From Limnomonas spitsbergensis (Eukaryota; Chlorophyta; Chlorophyceae; Chlamydomonadales): a stretch of 64,000 nucleotides of DNA. The DNA lies in contig JAYJMM010000119.1 in NCBI GenBank assembly GCA_037349105.1, positions 2,057,001-2,121,000 of the forward strand. Direction: 5' to 3'. Below are positions 20,001 to 32,900 of the stretch, one piece after another; position 1 is the first letter of the stretch, and the number at the start of each line of letters is the position of its first letter. A program made the position numbers and the translations under genes. A model generated the notes under the pieces. The model was not told the DNA's origin and searched no databases. It worked only from the letters and a program-made list of their open reading frames with translations.

Positions 20001-21787
20001 AGGCTTGGAAGCTGAGAGAGCGCGCACCATAGTTGACGGGGTTAGCCGCCACCAGGAAGGGCAGCAGCCTTGGAGCGACACCCTTGATCTTGTCTGCGCT
20101 CAAAAAAGGTTTCAGAGGGTGCAGGGTTCACGGTTACGGTTTTAGGGTGTGAGGCTCAGGGTTTGAGGTTAAGGTTTGAAGGCATGGGGTTACTTTTTTT
20201 AAGGTTGAGAGTTAAGCGGAAGCCGCAGTCTTGTAGCAACATCCCTGATCTCGTCAGTGTTTCAAATGTTGCAGGGTCTAGGTTCCTGAAAGGGGCAGCA
20301 TCCAAGCGGCAACGCCTTTGCTGGCGTCTGCCAGCAATGGCATGTAGGTAGGATCAGCCGGAGGCGAAAGAGGACGCAATGGCATGCGGATAGGATCAGC
20401 TGGAGGCGAAACAGGACGCAATGGCATGCCAAAGGTATCAGCCATCATATCAGACTGCCATGGCATGGAGAGGGTTCAGTCAACGAAATGAAGTGCCATG
20501 GCATGGAGAGGGTTCAGCCAACGAAATGAAGTGCCATGGCATGGACCGGGTTACAGCTGGGGGGAATCAAGCGGCCACAACCAGGCAAACGAAGGAGAGG
20601 TCGGTTTCCCTTGATGAGGCATTTCTCAGAGGGGGGACGCGTGGGCATGGGGTTATTCCTCATCGTCTCTCTAGCCGCAGAAAGAGGAAAGAAGCACGTC
20701 TCCTATTACAGCAGAGGTTATTCACACCCTGGCGATGTCCGGGTTTATACTAGAGTTAACCACGACCCATGTATGCGCTTTGTTAACCTGATTAGAGGCC
20801 TCCAGAAAGTATGACGGACAGCCATGTATACAACCCCCTCCTTGCATAACGCCTTATTCAACACACACACCGGGAATGGCAACAGGCTAGCCAATAAAGG
20901 CTTTTTTCACTGGGTATGAAGACAGGTAGTCAAAGTGTGAGAGGGAGAAATTGGGCACAGAAAGTCAAAGAATTGCATACAAATGAGGGTGCCGCTTGGC
21001 TTTGCTCTGAGACAGGCAGACAAATAATTGAATTAGGGTGACAAAAGCTTTGCACCCTGGTTTATGCTTTGCCATGGCATGCTAGCCATAAATTGTGTAC
21101 ATCATGTCGCTCGGATGATTGCATGGTAGCCTGCATGGCTGTTTGCATGTATGCATGTATACCTATGCGCATGGCTTAGTGCATGGCTGCATGCATGGCT
21201 CGTTGGCAAACAGCACGTCGGCTTGGATCCCTGCATGGCTGCATGGCGCGCTGGCAGAGCTGCAGGCCTTAAGCCAACAACCAGGCTTTTTCGAAACAGG
21301 ATTCGGGGTGGATGCCATGCTGCTCCAGCTACAGCCACTCACCGAAGGGCACGTCGTCCAGCCTGTTCCAGGAGCAGTCCACGACGGCCAGGCCCTTCTT
21401 TCGGATGAGCTCGCCATCTTCCTGGGAAACGCAGCGCGTGCCCGAAGGGCTGAGGATAACGCCGGGGTAGGGCACTCCGAGCTTCAGCTCTTTCACTAGG
21501 CCCTGGTGGACTAGCCGCGTGCCGGTGCACCGCTTGCGGTCGCACTGCCCCAGGTCCCACATGGCAAGCTTGACGGCCAGTGCGGGTGGTGCGGATGAAG
21601 ACGAGGGCCGGTCGGCTCCGGACGCATCCCCGCCGCCGTCTTCGCTGCCGCTGCTGCTGTTGCCGGGCAATTCGCCATGGTAGTTGCCAACCGCCCAGGC
21701 CTCAGCGAAGCGGGACTGAGACGAAGCAGCCTTCTTTCCCCCTTTCGGACGGACCTCCTCGGTCGATACTCCCTTCGGCCGCGGCAT
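17085..21787 (-). CDS. TSR3: 18S rRNA aminocarboxypropyltransferase (TSR3)
   Basis: Transfers the acp group from SAM to the hypermodified pseudouridine of 18S rRNA late in 40S assembly in the cytoplasm. Four exons, all in phase: 21343-21787, 20028-20093, 18715-18814, 17085-17487 (337 aa; yeast and human proteins are about 312). Exon 1 has a basic Ser-rich leader, then [32 protein letters not shown] and [17 protein letters not shown]. Exon 2 gives [17 protein letters not shown], exon 3 [17 protein letters not shown] and RFKW, and exon 4 [15 protein letters not shown] and AAQNSWL. All are TSR3 signature blocks, in family order. The C-terminus is a long Glu/Asp tract ([14 protein letters not shown]) encoded by a (ctc)n-type repeat. 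Donor of exon 2 is gtgcgc, others gtgagt. Introns hold the 14-bp minisatellite and a partial duplicate of exon 3 (18644-18695). Divergent from the OPR gene. Confidence 0.93.
17980..18045. repeat. cccatgcggcccac short repeat in TSR3 intron 3
   Basis: Four degenerate units of gcggcccacccatgcgac. A separate near-duplicate phrase gaaggccatttaag occurs twice at 17627-17668. Intronic; no function inferred. Confidence 0.6.
18968..19748. repeat. 14-bp minisatellite (cagtgtgacctgcc)n in TSR3 intron 2
   Basis: About 55 copies of a 14-bp unit with few variants (cttgcc, ctgtcc, gatctg). It lies wholly within TSR3 intron 2. Since 14 is not a multiple of 3, a 42-bp super-period gives open frames ([14 protein letters not shown] on minus) that are not genes. 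Confidence 0.95.
20320..20560. repeat. Two short tandem repeats in TSR3 intron 1
   Basis: ggcatg..gataggatcagc.ggaggcgaaa.aggacgcaat occurs about three times (20336-20425) and gccatggcatggagagggttcag about three times (20456-20550). Both are intronic. Confidence 0.7.
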
Positions 21788-22291
21788 TTAAGATGTCGTG
21801 TGTGATGGGCATAATGGTTTCGGGCTAACTATCGACAACACGACAATGCGCAGGGTTTCGGGGCCGTTTTCACCAGGTTTTTTCACGCTGCCCTGTTCTT
21901 TTTGTACCCGTGCTTTTGGTGGGCTCCATGACGTCATCATTCCATCTTGCCACCGCTAAAAGCAACCGATGGTCGACACTACCAATCCGCAAGACAGCGC
22001 CAGTCATAAAGCCCAACCTGATGCCAAGGTTTAGGTTCTCAGTTTGTTCAGTCCAAGCAAAAGAGAAGCAGATCATGAACTAGATGATTCTTGGCCTCAC
22101 CCGGAGTCTACCTCGAGCTATCCAGGTAATGAAAAATGCATCATTCCTCAGACATGCATATCGGCAAACGCTCCATGTCAGGCAAGCGTCTGTGGTGACT
22201 CCGGACTACGCAGCCCCAAATGACACTATTAGCTGCTCTGTCACCTGCCATAACTACATGCTACCAGGCTAAAAGCAGCTAAACAAACAAA
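21788..22291. promoter_or_regulatory. Divergent intergenic region TSR3 / OPR gene
   Basis: About 0.5 kb between the TSR3 start codon (minus) and the first possible exon of the OPR gene (plus). A bidirectional promoter is inferred from position. No TATA box or named motif stands out. Confidence 0.35.
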
Positions 22292-23340
22292 GTGTTTGCA
22301 TGCGTGCAGGATAGGAGTAGCCTGCATCGCGCAGTGATTGCTGGGCGAAGCATCAGTACGCCATGCAGCAGCACATCATGCATGGGGCTCATCACGGCCA
22401 CCAGCATGGAGGCAGCACATGGAACTAGACTCCAGACATGGCATAAACAAGGACGCAACAGCAGCAGCAGCAACAGCTCCTGCAGCAAACCACATGCAGC
22501 ATGCTGCAGGATTGTTCATGCAACCAGAACGTCCCCGCCGGCGCGCCCTTTCAGCATTGCCGCCTCAGCCGCTGGTCAGCGGCCGCTGCCAAGATTGGGG
22601 ACGAGGCGCCGCTTGCAGCTGCTTTTGCTCTGCAAGACCGGCAGGCGCCGGCCCATGATCAACCGGCCTGGGAGCCTCACAGCCAAGCAGCGCAAACGCA
22701 AAAAGTCGGTGGGGAGAGCGTGTGTGTCAAGTGTGTGCAGGAGCCTATCTACCCCGATCACACACACACACACACTGTGCCTAATTATACCCACTTCAGC
22801 ACCTTTTTACATGCGGTGCTTGACCACTGGGAGAGAGGTGCATGGCCAATAATTTGGTAACGGCGTCCTCATATAGAGAGCCTTTTAACCTTCAGCCTTG
22901 AGCCTTGAGCCAACTGCGATTTGTTTGATTGGGTGTCCCTTCTGGACTCATTTCCCAGGATTGATCTCCACACTCAATTCCCTATCTCCCTGGGGATTTT
23001 TATCATAACTGCCAAATTGGGCTGTGGCCGCGGTAGATGTGCATGGCCAAACTAGATTCCCGGTCATGAAGCCACAAGTATTGTTTATTTTAGCGTGCTT
23101 CAGCTGCCATTCAGTCACATCACAGCCCTCAGCCGAGGGGCCACTTTGCAGCGCAAGTGCTTATGCTCGCGCGGCTGGCCGTAGGCCGGTCCAGGCTATA
23201 AGATCCAAGCGGCTCAGTGGTGCGACCTCCCAGCCTCGGCTCTTCCTAGTCCCACACTTCCACATAAATTCCCTACCCTTCACACCTCCGAGCCAGTCCT
23301 GAAGTCCCACATGGTACCTCCCACTCTTCGCTCCTTACAG

Positions 23341-26300
23341 GTACCAAGACATTCCCATCCACCTCGAGGGACTCAGCCCTGGTCAGCCTGAGTTTGAGGG
23401 ACGAGTGCTGACGGGTGAGAGGCCTGGGCGCAAAGTCTGAATCCCAAGGCTCTGCCTTGCCTCCTCAACCAGCCAAAACTCAACTCCACACCTTGATCCC
23501 TATTAGGGACCCCGGGGTAATAATTAGGGGCTGCATGGTCTTCTTGGGAAAGGCTCCACATGATGCAAGCAAAGCTGCAAATTGCCCCCACCTGAATATC
23601 CGAACTCAGTTTGGGGTGGCATTCCGCTGGCTGGGGTGGCTTGTCAGAAACTGCTGTACGAGTGTACCCTGATCCTGACCTTGGGGTTAGATCTGGCCTA
23701 ACCCTGTCCTCAGTGAGGGCACCGCTCACGAGCCGTTGTCACCTCCCGCCCTCCACAGAGATTTGTGGATCTAACGGGCCGCGCCACCTGTCGGCCCTGG
23801 TCTTGCAGCTCGGCCCATCCCTCAGCACCGCTCACCTGACGGGGGCTCTGTCGCGACTGGCCGGGTTTGAAGCCATGGCTGCTCCTGCGGGCGGCCTGCC
23901 TGCCGAGACCGCAGCGCTGGTGGCAAAGTCCTCTCGACGCTGCGCTGCAGTGCTATTGTACAAGGCTGATCAGGTGCGATGGGGTGTAGTGCTGCCGTAC
24001 TGGTGTGACCAGTTTGAGGGGTGTTGTGCTGATTTAGTGCTGTTGTACAAGGCGGATCAGGTGTGATGAGGTGTTGTGCTGCCGTACTGGTGTGACCAGG
24101 TTGAGGGGTGTTGTGCTGATTTAGTGCTGTTGTACAAGGCGGATCAGATGCGATGAGGTGTAGTGCTGCAGTGCTGGTGTGACCAGGTTGAGGGGTGTCG
24201 TGCTGATGTAGTGCTGTTGTACAAGGCGGATCAGGTGTGATGGGGTGTAGTGCTGCTATACTGGTCTGACCAGGTTGTGTGTGTAGGGGGTAGTATTGAC
24301 GTAGTGCTGCTGTGAGCTAGTTGGGTCTGTCACACCTGTTGAACATGCCACACTTACCCACTCTGTCACACTTACCCACTCTGTCAAACATGCCTGTGTT
24401 ACTGCAAGCTCTGAAGCGCATGTGAGGCACCCAGAGCACTAGCCGACCTGAATAAGTCCCCACCTACTGCCTCTATTCTGGCCATGCAATGCTGTCAGCA
24501 CAGTCCATTTAGGGTTAGGGTTTAACCCTTCACCCTCCCTTTGCCCTTTACCCTTTACCCTAAGTGCCACCGACCCTTTAAGTCCCCCATACCCTATACC
24601 CTTACCCAGTCCTATGCCCGCCTGCTGCCTCTCAGGTGGCACCCATGCAGGCGGCGCAGTCAGTCTATGCCCTGGGCAAGCTGGGCCTGTACGATAAGGT
24701 GGGGAGCACCACCGCGGGCGTGTGTCTGTATGGAGGCTATACCAGCTGAAATGACGCGTTTTCACGTTTTCAGGGTCGATTTCGGGCTTTTTTTACTTCC
24801 AATGAATGATGTTAAGCAAGCGGAATTTGATTATAATTCATATATATTTTGCTTAGTATGACTTAATATTAAGTTGCCGATCCCTGTTCATACTGCTTTC
24901 ATGGTAGGTACCAAACAATTAGTTCGGCTCAGGTACATACCCGTGTGCTCTTGTATGATCATGCATTGATCAGGCTGGTCCAAGTAATATCTCGTAGCTT
25001 TCCCCCGTCCTAATTTAAAAAAAGTGGCGATCTTGTTTTTAAGGAAGTGGCGATTTTGTGCAGTAAGGTTTAAATTGCCTCCCCTTGGGTTTGAGTAAAT
25101 TATTTATTTGCATGTTCTGTCCTCATGGCAATCTCAGGGCCAGAAATCCACCTTATGTCTAATTCCGATTTTGTTGGGGGGTGTCAGCGATCAGCCTTGG
25201 GTTAAAGTTACCGGTAATTAATTATTTTCACGCTGTGCCCACAGGGCCCGAAATCGACCGAATGTCTCGATTTTCTATTTTGTTGGGTTGTGTCAGCTAT
25301 CAGCCTTGGGTTTGAGTTTCCGGTAATTTATTTTCATGCTGTGCCCTCAGGGCCAGAAACCCTGAACCCTAATTCGCGTACCCGGGATCTTGAAACCTCA
25401 ACCTGAAACCCCTCCCAGGGCCTCTGTGACGCCCTCTTGGCAACCACCCACGAGCGGCTGAACCAGCTGCCCCCCGACAGCCTGGCGGCGTTGGTGACTG
25501 GTTTCGGGGCGCTGAGTCATCGTCCTGAGAAGGAGTGGCTTGACCGCTTCTGCCTGGAGAGTTTCGCCAGGTGAGCAACGGGGTCAGAGCTGTGCTTAGG
25601 GTTTGGGGTTCAGGTCAAGGCAATCAGAGCTGCTTCGAGCTTTGCTTAGGGTTGAGGATTCAGGTTTAAGGGGTCAGGCCAGCTTCAAGTTTTGTTTAGG
25701 GGTTAGGGTTCAGGTCAACGCTATCAGAGCTGCTACGAGTTTGTTCAGGATTTAGGGTCTAGGATGTAGGGTTTAGGGTTAAGTGTTTAGGGTTTAGGTA
25801 GAAGCTGTCAGAGCCGCTTGGAAGTTTAGGGTTTAGGGTTACGATAAATACTGTCAGGGCTGTTTCAGATCTGTGGTGATTCAGTGATGCTCTCCCTGCC
25901 AAGAGCTCCTCAAGCTGGAGGGACTGCTAAATGCCTCGTGACTCAGCTACATGTCAGCTTTACTCCAGCCTCAGGCCAGGGGTCCGCGTGTGGCCATCCG
26001 TGTTGCTTGAGCTGCCGGCCACAGGCCGGTCCACGAGTGGTCCCCATCGTGCCTTTGGCTACTGTGGAGCGTTTTTTTCAAACGTGGCCACGTAGGCAGG
26101 AAACGAAACCATTGCATATGCTCCAATCTCCAAGGAGCCCACGCTTAGGGGTATCTCTGTTGTCATTCTCGGGCTGTAGGGTTGAGGGTTGAGTGAAAAC
26201 TTCTTCTGCTGGCCTGGCCTGATTTGTTGCTAGGCTGCGGATTGGGTTTTAGGTTTTCGGTTGTAGGTTGTAGGTTGTAGGTTCCGTGCCATTGGCCTAA

Positions 26301-29300
26301 TGAGTTTCTCCATGATGCGGCTGTGTTGTGATGATTAATTTCTCCTCTCATGTTGCCTGCTGCGGCGTACTTGTGCCTCCCGCCCTGCGGCAGGATGTCG
26401 CGGTTCAATGGCCCCGAGCTAGCTAACATGCTGCATGCACTGATGCGGCTCGGACACACGCCCAGCGCTGCGTGGGCCGCCTCTGCCCAACGTGCGCTGC
26501 GGGCCTGCTTTGGAACTAGCTGTACAGCTCCCGCACTCGCCAAGGCTGTGTTTGCGCTGGCTAAGCTAGGGGTGAGTGTGGGGGAAGGGGTGAGTGTGTG
26601 GGAGGGGGTGAGTGTGTGGGAGGGGGTGAGTGTGTGGGAGGGGGTGAGTGGGTGGGAGGGGGTGAGTGGGTGGGAGGGGGTGAGTGGGAGAAGAGTGAGT
26701 GAGAGGGGGGTGTTGGAGTGGAAGGGGTATGTGATTGAGTGAGTGGGAGGGAGGGAGGGGTGAGTGGGAGAGTGGCGAGGGGGTGAGAGGGGAGGGTAAT
26801 TAGGTGAGCTGGAGGGTGGGTGAGTGGTGGGGTGAGAGGGGGGGATTGGAGTGGGAGGGGGTGGCAGGGATCGCTAGGGCTGTTGTGCAGCGTGTACCAG
26901 GGTGTGTGATCCCTCTGCATTACCTGGCCTTGCCCTGCCTACTACTGCAGCTCACAAACCCTGATGAGCTTGTTTCCCTCTAGGGAGGAGGAGGGTAACT
27001 TCAGCATTTGTTATGATATTGGTACGAGCTGCACTGCCACTAGGACATGTTGTGCCAATATTCTAACATAGCATTTGTATGTGGACACACACAGATGAAC
27101 CCTCCTCCCTCCCCCTCTCCCTAGATCCGGCCCTCATTCAACTGGATGAGTGCGCTGCTGTCAGCATTTGTATGTGGACACACACAGATGAATCCTCCTC
27201 CCTCCCCCTCTCCCTAGATCCGGCCCTCATTCAACTGGATGGGTGCGCTGCTTTCAGAAGCGAGGCGCCTCATCGACATGTTCACACCGCGCGAGCTGGC
27301 GGCGCTGTTGTGGGCCTGTCGGGAGGTGGGGCATGCCCCCGACCAGCTGTTCATGGAAGTGTGGTTCAGGTGCGGAGCAGGGGCACTCGGGAGAGAAGGG
27401 GCTGGTGCTGGGCTGTTGTGTGTGTGGTTCAAGTGAGGAGCAGGGGTTGGGGGGGGGCCGATGGGCTCCAGGTGAGGGGAGGTCAAGGCTGTTAAATTTC
27501 AAAACTCTTTCTGTGTGGATTTCTGTCTGGATGTGTTGTTGTCTTGCAATGGGGTGAGGCGAGATGATAAGGTGGGACCTGGCCAAGTCCTCTGGTCATC
27601 TGTCTTGTGTTTCAGGTGCGCTACTCGAAGGATGACGTCCTTCCCAGCCCCGGCGCTGCTTCTGTCCTTGGAGGTGCTGGCTGCAACGTCCAAGGGCCTG
27701 CCCTCGCCTGACAAGTTCACCGTGTCACTGCTGCCGAGGTTGCAGGTTCGTGGGGCAGATGAGAGGGGGTCGTCTGCTTGGTGAGGCTGAACACGGTCGT
27801 ACCTTGGGTTGCCTGTGGGGGGCAGATGAGAGGGGGGTCGTACCACGTCAGCTTGGTAAGGCTGAACACAGTCGTACCTTGGGTTGCCTGTGCTGCGTTC
27901 TACCTTGCCTTTATAAAGGGAGCCATGGGGCGCCCCAAATGGGTGCCTGGACTTGCCAGCTGTACAGATGTGTACCTGTGAAGTTTTGTGAGTGATGTTT
28001 GTAGAGTGCAGCGGAAATCACATTTGATGCATGGCACAGGTGCCCGAAGCCGGTGCGAGAGCAAGGAAAGCCTGAGAAGGTGCTTGCCTTGTTGCAGGGG
28101 CGTTGACTGAAAGTCATCCCTGTCAGGTTCTGCTTGATTAGAACCGGGGGGGGCAGTTTGTGTTGCCCATACCTCGGCCTGCTATCAAAGGCCGAATGCG
28201 ATTATGTTTTCCCTGACAGGCTCGGCGTGATCAGAACCGGGACTGAGGAAGTTGTTGCTGCTGATTCCGGCTGCTGTCCCCTAGCACATTGCCCAGGACC
28301 CCATCGATTTTTGTTTAATATTTTATATTATCATTTTGCGGTGCCGTGCGGATGATAATGCTCCCCATCCTGCAGAGTTAGTTGTCGATAATCCATTCAG
28401 ATTTCAGATTTGAACACAAATTATGCTCAGTGATGCGTTTGTGCTTGCGTCTAAAACTACTATACAGATCATTACCCTACACCCTACATCCTGAACTCGA
28501 AACTCTTTGACGAATCACTCAGGTGGCGCCTCATGCCGCACATCTCACATCGTTAGGCCTTGCTTTACGTGTGTTGCTCTAAGGCGACAATCAGACTGCT
28601 CAGCGACTTTTCGGCGACTGCTGGGCGACTGCTGTATTGCCGATTTCTATTTCAAATTTCAGTCAAAACTCGACCACCCAAGATAGAATGCCATGACATC
28701 GCTAGGCCTTGCTTTGCGTGTGTTGCATCCAGGAGCTGTTTCCCAGCCTTGCCGCCGACGAGTATGGCCGCTGCCTGTGGTGCCTGGTCTGCATGCGGGT
28801 ACGCCCGGCAGAGGATTGGATGGCAGCGTTTGAGGAAGGTGGGCACTGCGGGGCGGTTGCTGAGCAGGAGTGTGATGTATTTGATCTCAATGAAATCGCT
28901 GTTTTGCCCTGGTTGGTTTGGTCACACACATTTGCCGGCATGGGCCATAATAGTGGTGTGCATGCACGGGAGTAGGCGGTGCGATTAAAGAGTTTGAGAG
29001 GCCTGCATGATGTCCGGGAGGTACGTGCGCCCCTGGAGAGGGGGGTAGTGGTACAGCAGCGCCAATGCGTCCACCCAAGAAGTGTGAAGAGCCTGCTAAC
29101 TCCACTGTTCACCGCGATGAAAAAAGGGCTTTTCGTTTGGGGCTTCCGGTTCAGCGTTTGGGGCTCTATGTGCAGGTTTGTGATTGGGGGTGTTAGGTTT
29201 GTAGAGTTGGAGCTGCCGTTTCCCCAGCCGCTCCTGGTTCAAGCAATCCCAGTGCTCTCACGTTGACTTTCACCCCGTGCCCTCCTGAGGATCAATTCTA

Positions 29301-29960
29301 CGGATTTCTCAAGCTATACGTTTCCCCCCCATCATAGGACTGGCGGCCAAAGTCTCAGAGATGAGCCCAGCGGCCCTGGGCGATGTCTCCTGGTCCCTGG
29401 CGCGGCTCCGTTACCAGCCTGCAGAGGCGTGCGCTGCTGGCCTGTCCCGTCGGGTCAAGCAGCTGTTGCTGGAGCTTTCTGCTCGACAGCTCGGGCTGGT
29501 GATCTGGGGCACGGACAGTGTGGGCCTCGCTGTTCCCCAGGCATGGAGGAACCAGCTACTGCACCTGGTGGCCTGTGAGGTGACCACAGGCGCTCCGGGG
29601 GCGGGGCATGGTCTTGCGGACGCCTCATCAGCTATTGTAGCGGCTGCAGATTCTGCTGCTGCCTTCGGATCTGCGCGTGATGCTGTGGACAGGCTGGCAC
29701 TGCTGTTGGATGCTCTGGCTGCGGGGAACGGTGCGGACCGAGCGGCTGTTGGCGCAGCGGGTGCGGGCTCCCTCTCCAGCCAGGAGATGAGCTTGGTACT
29801 GCCGCATGATGGCAGTGGGCATGACAGAAGCGGCAGCGGGAGTCACATTGATGAGGGTGGCAGTGATGTTGGATGCTATGCTGCTGCTGCTGCTGGCAGG
29901 AGTGGTGGCAGGAGCGAGGGAAAGGACCTAAGGCGATTTGTGTCCTATTCAAATGGCTGA
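23341..29960 (+). CDS. OPR/FAST-like helical-repeat protein (organelle RNA-binding type)
   Basis: Nine exons in continuous phase: 23341-23414, 23756-23973, 24636-24698, 25419-25570, 26394-26571, 27218-27369, 27616-27745, 28733-28838, 29338-29960 (stop TGA). The protein is a solenoid of ~37-40-residue helical pairs with the typical leucine/alanine phrases: LSALVLQLGPSLSTAHLTG, AAQSVYALGKLGLYD, LAALVTGFGALSHRPEKEW, ELANMLHALMRLGHTP, ELAALLWACREVGHAP and LGDVSWSLARLRYQP. This is the pattern of chlorophyte octotricopeptide and FAST-kinase-like proteins, which usually bind organelle mRNAs and control their stability or translation. The last ~90 residues are low-complexity, and no RAP domain is visible. 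The 5' end is uncertain: a Ser/Arg/Ala-rich reading from ATG near 22376, which could be an organelle transit peptide, may be exon 1. Internal junctions lie inside tandem duplications (see findings). Confidence 0.85.
23945..24262. repeat. 87-bp tandem repeat built on an OPR exon end and its donor
   Basis: Four copies with gtacaagg starting at 23958, 24045, 24132 and 24219, exactly 87 bp apart. Copy 1 is the coding end of the 23756-23973 exon plus its gtgcga donor. The later copies repeat the exon end (gtgctgttgtacaaggcggatcag) and a gtgtga or atgcga donor-like sequence inside the intron. Confidence 0.95.
26570..26865. repeat. 19-bp donor-derived minisatellite in OPR intron
   Basis: Starts at the splice donor of the 26394-26571 exon (ggtgagtgtgggggaagg) and continues as ~19-bp units, each restating gtgagtgtgtgggagggg, decaying rightwards into gagtgggagggag. 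Many units retain a consensus donor. Confidence 0.9.
27071..27256. repeat. 93-bp tandem duplication of an acceptor and exon start
   Basis: Copies 27071-27163 and 27164-27256. Each contains a polypyrimidine tract, the acceptor ctccctag and the exon start atccggccctcattcaactg. Only the second copy leads straight into the long exon. In the first copy the frame hits the TAG of the second acceptor, unless the gtatgt at 27170 is used as a donor. Confidence 0.95.
28545..28735. repeat. Partial duplication upstream of an OPR acceptor
   Basis: cgttaggccttgctttacgtgtgttgc (28551-28577) and cgctaggccttgctttgcgtgtgttgc (28699-28725) are copies about 148 bp apart. The second ends 7 bp before the exon at 28733. 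Confidence 0.8.
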
Positions 29961-32900
29961 GCCGGATCAACTATCGTTCCTGCGGGGTCTGCTACGGGAT
30001 ATACCGATTGGTGGGGATGGCATTCTTTCCATGTGCTGCCACCTCCATTCCTGGATAATTTATTTGTGTCAAAAGTGTGGTCTTTTTCAGACGGTCCTTT
30101 TGACTCGTTTCCCACTCGGCTGTTGCATGGTCCGATGTTTTTGCGAGTGTGACATTTAAAGCAGAATTCTCTGTTCAGTGTTATACTGCAGGAAACTTCA
30201 GAATAAACTGATAATTCAGAATAAAGTGAGAATTCTGAATAAAGTAAGAATTCAGTTGTACATCCGATGATACATCATGACAGCCTTGAGGAAGATGTAT
30301 GGAACCTTTTGAAGGCCAGGCTCTAGCAAGGCTGGGAAGGGAACCTTATTTTCTGGGGGTCTTCTCCGTTTGTTTCACTCGTTCCTGCTTTCTTCTCTTC
30401 AGTCACCAACCAGAGATTTGAACGCCGATGCGACCAAGCCTTTTTGAGCAATGCCCAGAGGTGCAATGTCATGCCATGAACATGAGCATGTGTTCTGGTA
30501 TATCTGCCGGTTCTGGTAGACTGGTTCTGGTTGGTCCTGGGCTGTGGCCCAACTACTGGTATGTAGGGTGTTGCCGAGAAGCAGATGAGTGTCTCAATTT
30601 CTCGAAGCCAAGACAGGGGGCTGGCAGATAAGACACTGCAGCGAGCCCTGAACCCTAGCCCCGGACCCTAACAGATATCTTCTGTCTGCGGTACAAACGT
30701 TAACCGACGACCAGGTAAAAACTAAGGACATACATGTCCCTGGCCGTATCCCGGTCAGATCACTTGATTGCAGCGATACACGTCGCCTTCCTGTCCAGCA
30801 CCGGCGTGGTTATCCGCGCCTAGGCATTCACCCCGTATTTCTGGTGTTCGGCTGAGTGCCAAGAAGGGCAGCAGGAGCAGGAGTGGGGATTTCACGTGCG
30901 AGAAGCTCAGGCCAGGGCGTGCTTTCATCAGGCGAGGGCTTGGACACTCCCTTGCTTAAATAAATTCTTCCACGACACCGACATCACAAGCAAAAGCAGA
31001 AGCCCCGTCCAATTTGCAGGTCTTCGGCCCGACTCAGTGGATACCCTCAAGATCCGGAAAAAGGCCATAAGACACGTACACCAACGGCAGGTACTATGAA
31101 CACACTTCGAAATCCTCCGAGCTGACCGCCTGTCATCTCCACCATGTCAGACGTACATCTATCTCGGATGCCATTTAAATCATGATAGGGCATTCATGTC
31201 CCTGCATCAGGGATACCTGGTACAGCCGTTTGCACAACAGCCTAGCACAGTTTCCAAACATGGCAACGCTGTGCGCATGCATGCAATGGTGACTTTGGGG
31301 GGCAGGTGCCAACCCATGCATGCCATGCATTGCATGGGCATCGTCTGACTGTATCAAAGCACCTTGGCTCTGCATGGGCTGCATCACTCATTTGGTGATT
31401 TGCCTTGGTATTTTGTATGGCAAATTTCCATGTTTGGTGACTCTTTGAAGGCCAGTTGGAGCCCATGTCCCTTGACACCGTACCACCCTGCCGTATTGTC
31501 CCTTTTGTCCGTACTGTACTGCATTTTCGTACTGGGTTATCCTGCCCTGCATGAATTGCTGATGAACAATACTGCTGCGTGCGTGCGTTTTTTCCAAAGC
31601 TGCATCCAGCCAGTGCTGCGTATTTGCATGGTCATCCCACAATTCCCATGTTTGAGATTGCGAACTTACACGCCATGCAGAAAACGTCCCCTATGACTTC
31701 CCATCCACCGTCTCCCCCCTCTTCCTCTCTGCCTTCGACTTACCCCCTTCCATCCAGGGCGCCTGATACATTATTACTTGGTTTGCAATAGTTCCTTTAT
31801 CTGCTCACATCCTACTCAGCCTTGTCCTATCATCCCATCCACACATGCTGTGTGCTCCTGTTTTCGCCCGGCCTAATACTGGACAAGATCTGACCGGATC
31901 TGACAAGATCTGACCACCCCGATGCACTCTTTCACTCAGGTCCGGAGCAGTGCGCCATGAGCCCCGTCTCCATCCGCATCCTTGCTTTCGCATACGCTGG
32001 GGTCATCATCACCGTTGGAATCTACATGATTCTCTGTCACCGTCAGGCCAACACCCAGCATCGGCACATCCAAGTCCTCGCACACAAGACCCTGCACTTG
32101 ACGCCTTGATGTCTTCAACTACTACACTATGGCTGAATCGCTAAGTTTCTTGTTTCTTCCGGTTTGCACCGCCTAGCCCTTGCCGACAAGGCGGATTGGT
32201 GGATGTCCAGATACTTCACCGGAATCCGTTCTGGCAGCACGCAGCGTTCATGCTCCGTGGTGGGCAGGCAGGCCATGTCACGGCACAGAGCATTGCCTCG
32301 TACGGCTGACCGCTCGTGACGTTGCTGTCCGGTTTATCGCTTGGCTCGTCCTTCCGGCGTTTTGACAAGATAAAGTGATTTGTGGGCAAAGGAAAACGGC
32401 CAGGGTGGGCAAGTGCCCATATTTATCGTTTGCATAATTGTCCATTATAATGCATTGCTTCACAAGCAATTTTAAGCAATTTACAAAACTTGAAATGCGG
32501 TTTAAAAACTTGGAAACAGCATACTCACCTCATTATTCACTGCTCGTGGGAGGAGCCTGACTGGCTTGAAAATCAGGAATCAGACTCGCTCTTCGGCCGA
32601 GCGAGATACTGCGATTCTTATTGAGCTGCTGGTGCCTGTGTGCCGGTCTCATCAAAAATTCAGAGGGCGACATGCTTCCCTTTTTCCGGGCCTGGCCCGG
32701 TTGTCCACTTTTCATCTAGTGGGGCTGCGCAAGGGCCACCAGAGTCCGCTGGGCCCATGTTCCCCGTTTAGCACCCGGATGGACTTTCAAAAGCTGTATC
32801 AGAGCAGGAATGGGTGGGATGGCCTAGCATACGTGGAAGATGTGGTCAAAGTTGTGTTGGGCTGCCGTGAAGGCAGGCCTAGATGACGGTTTAAGTGCAG

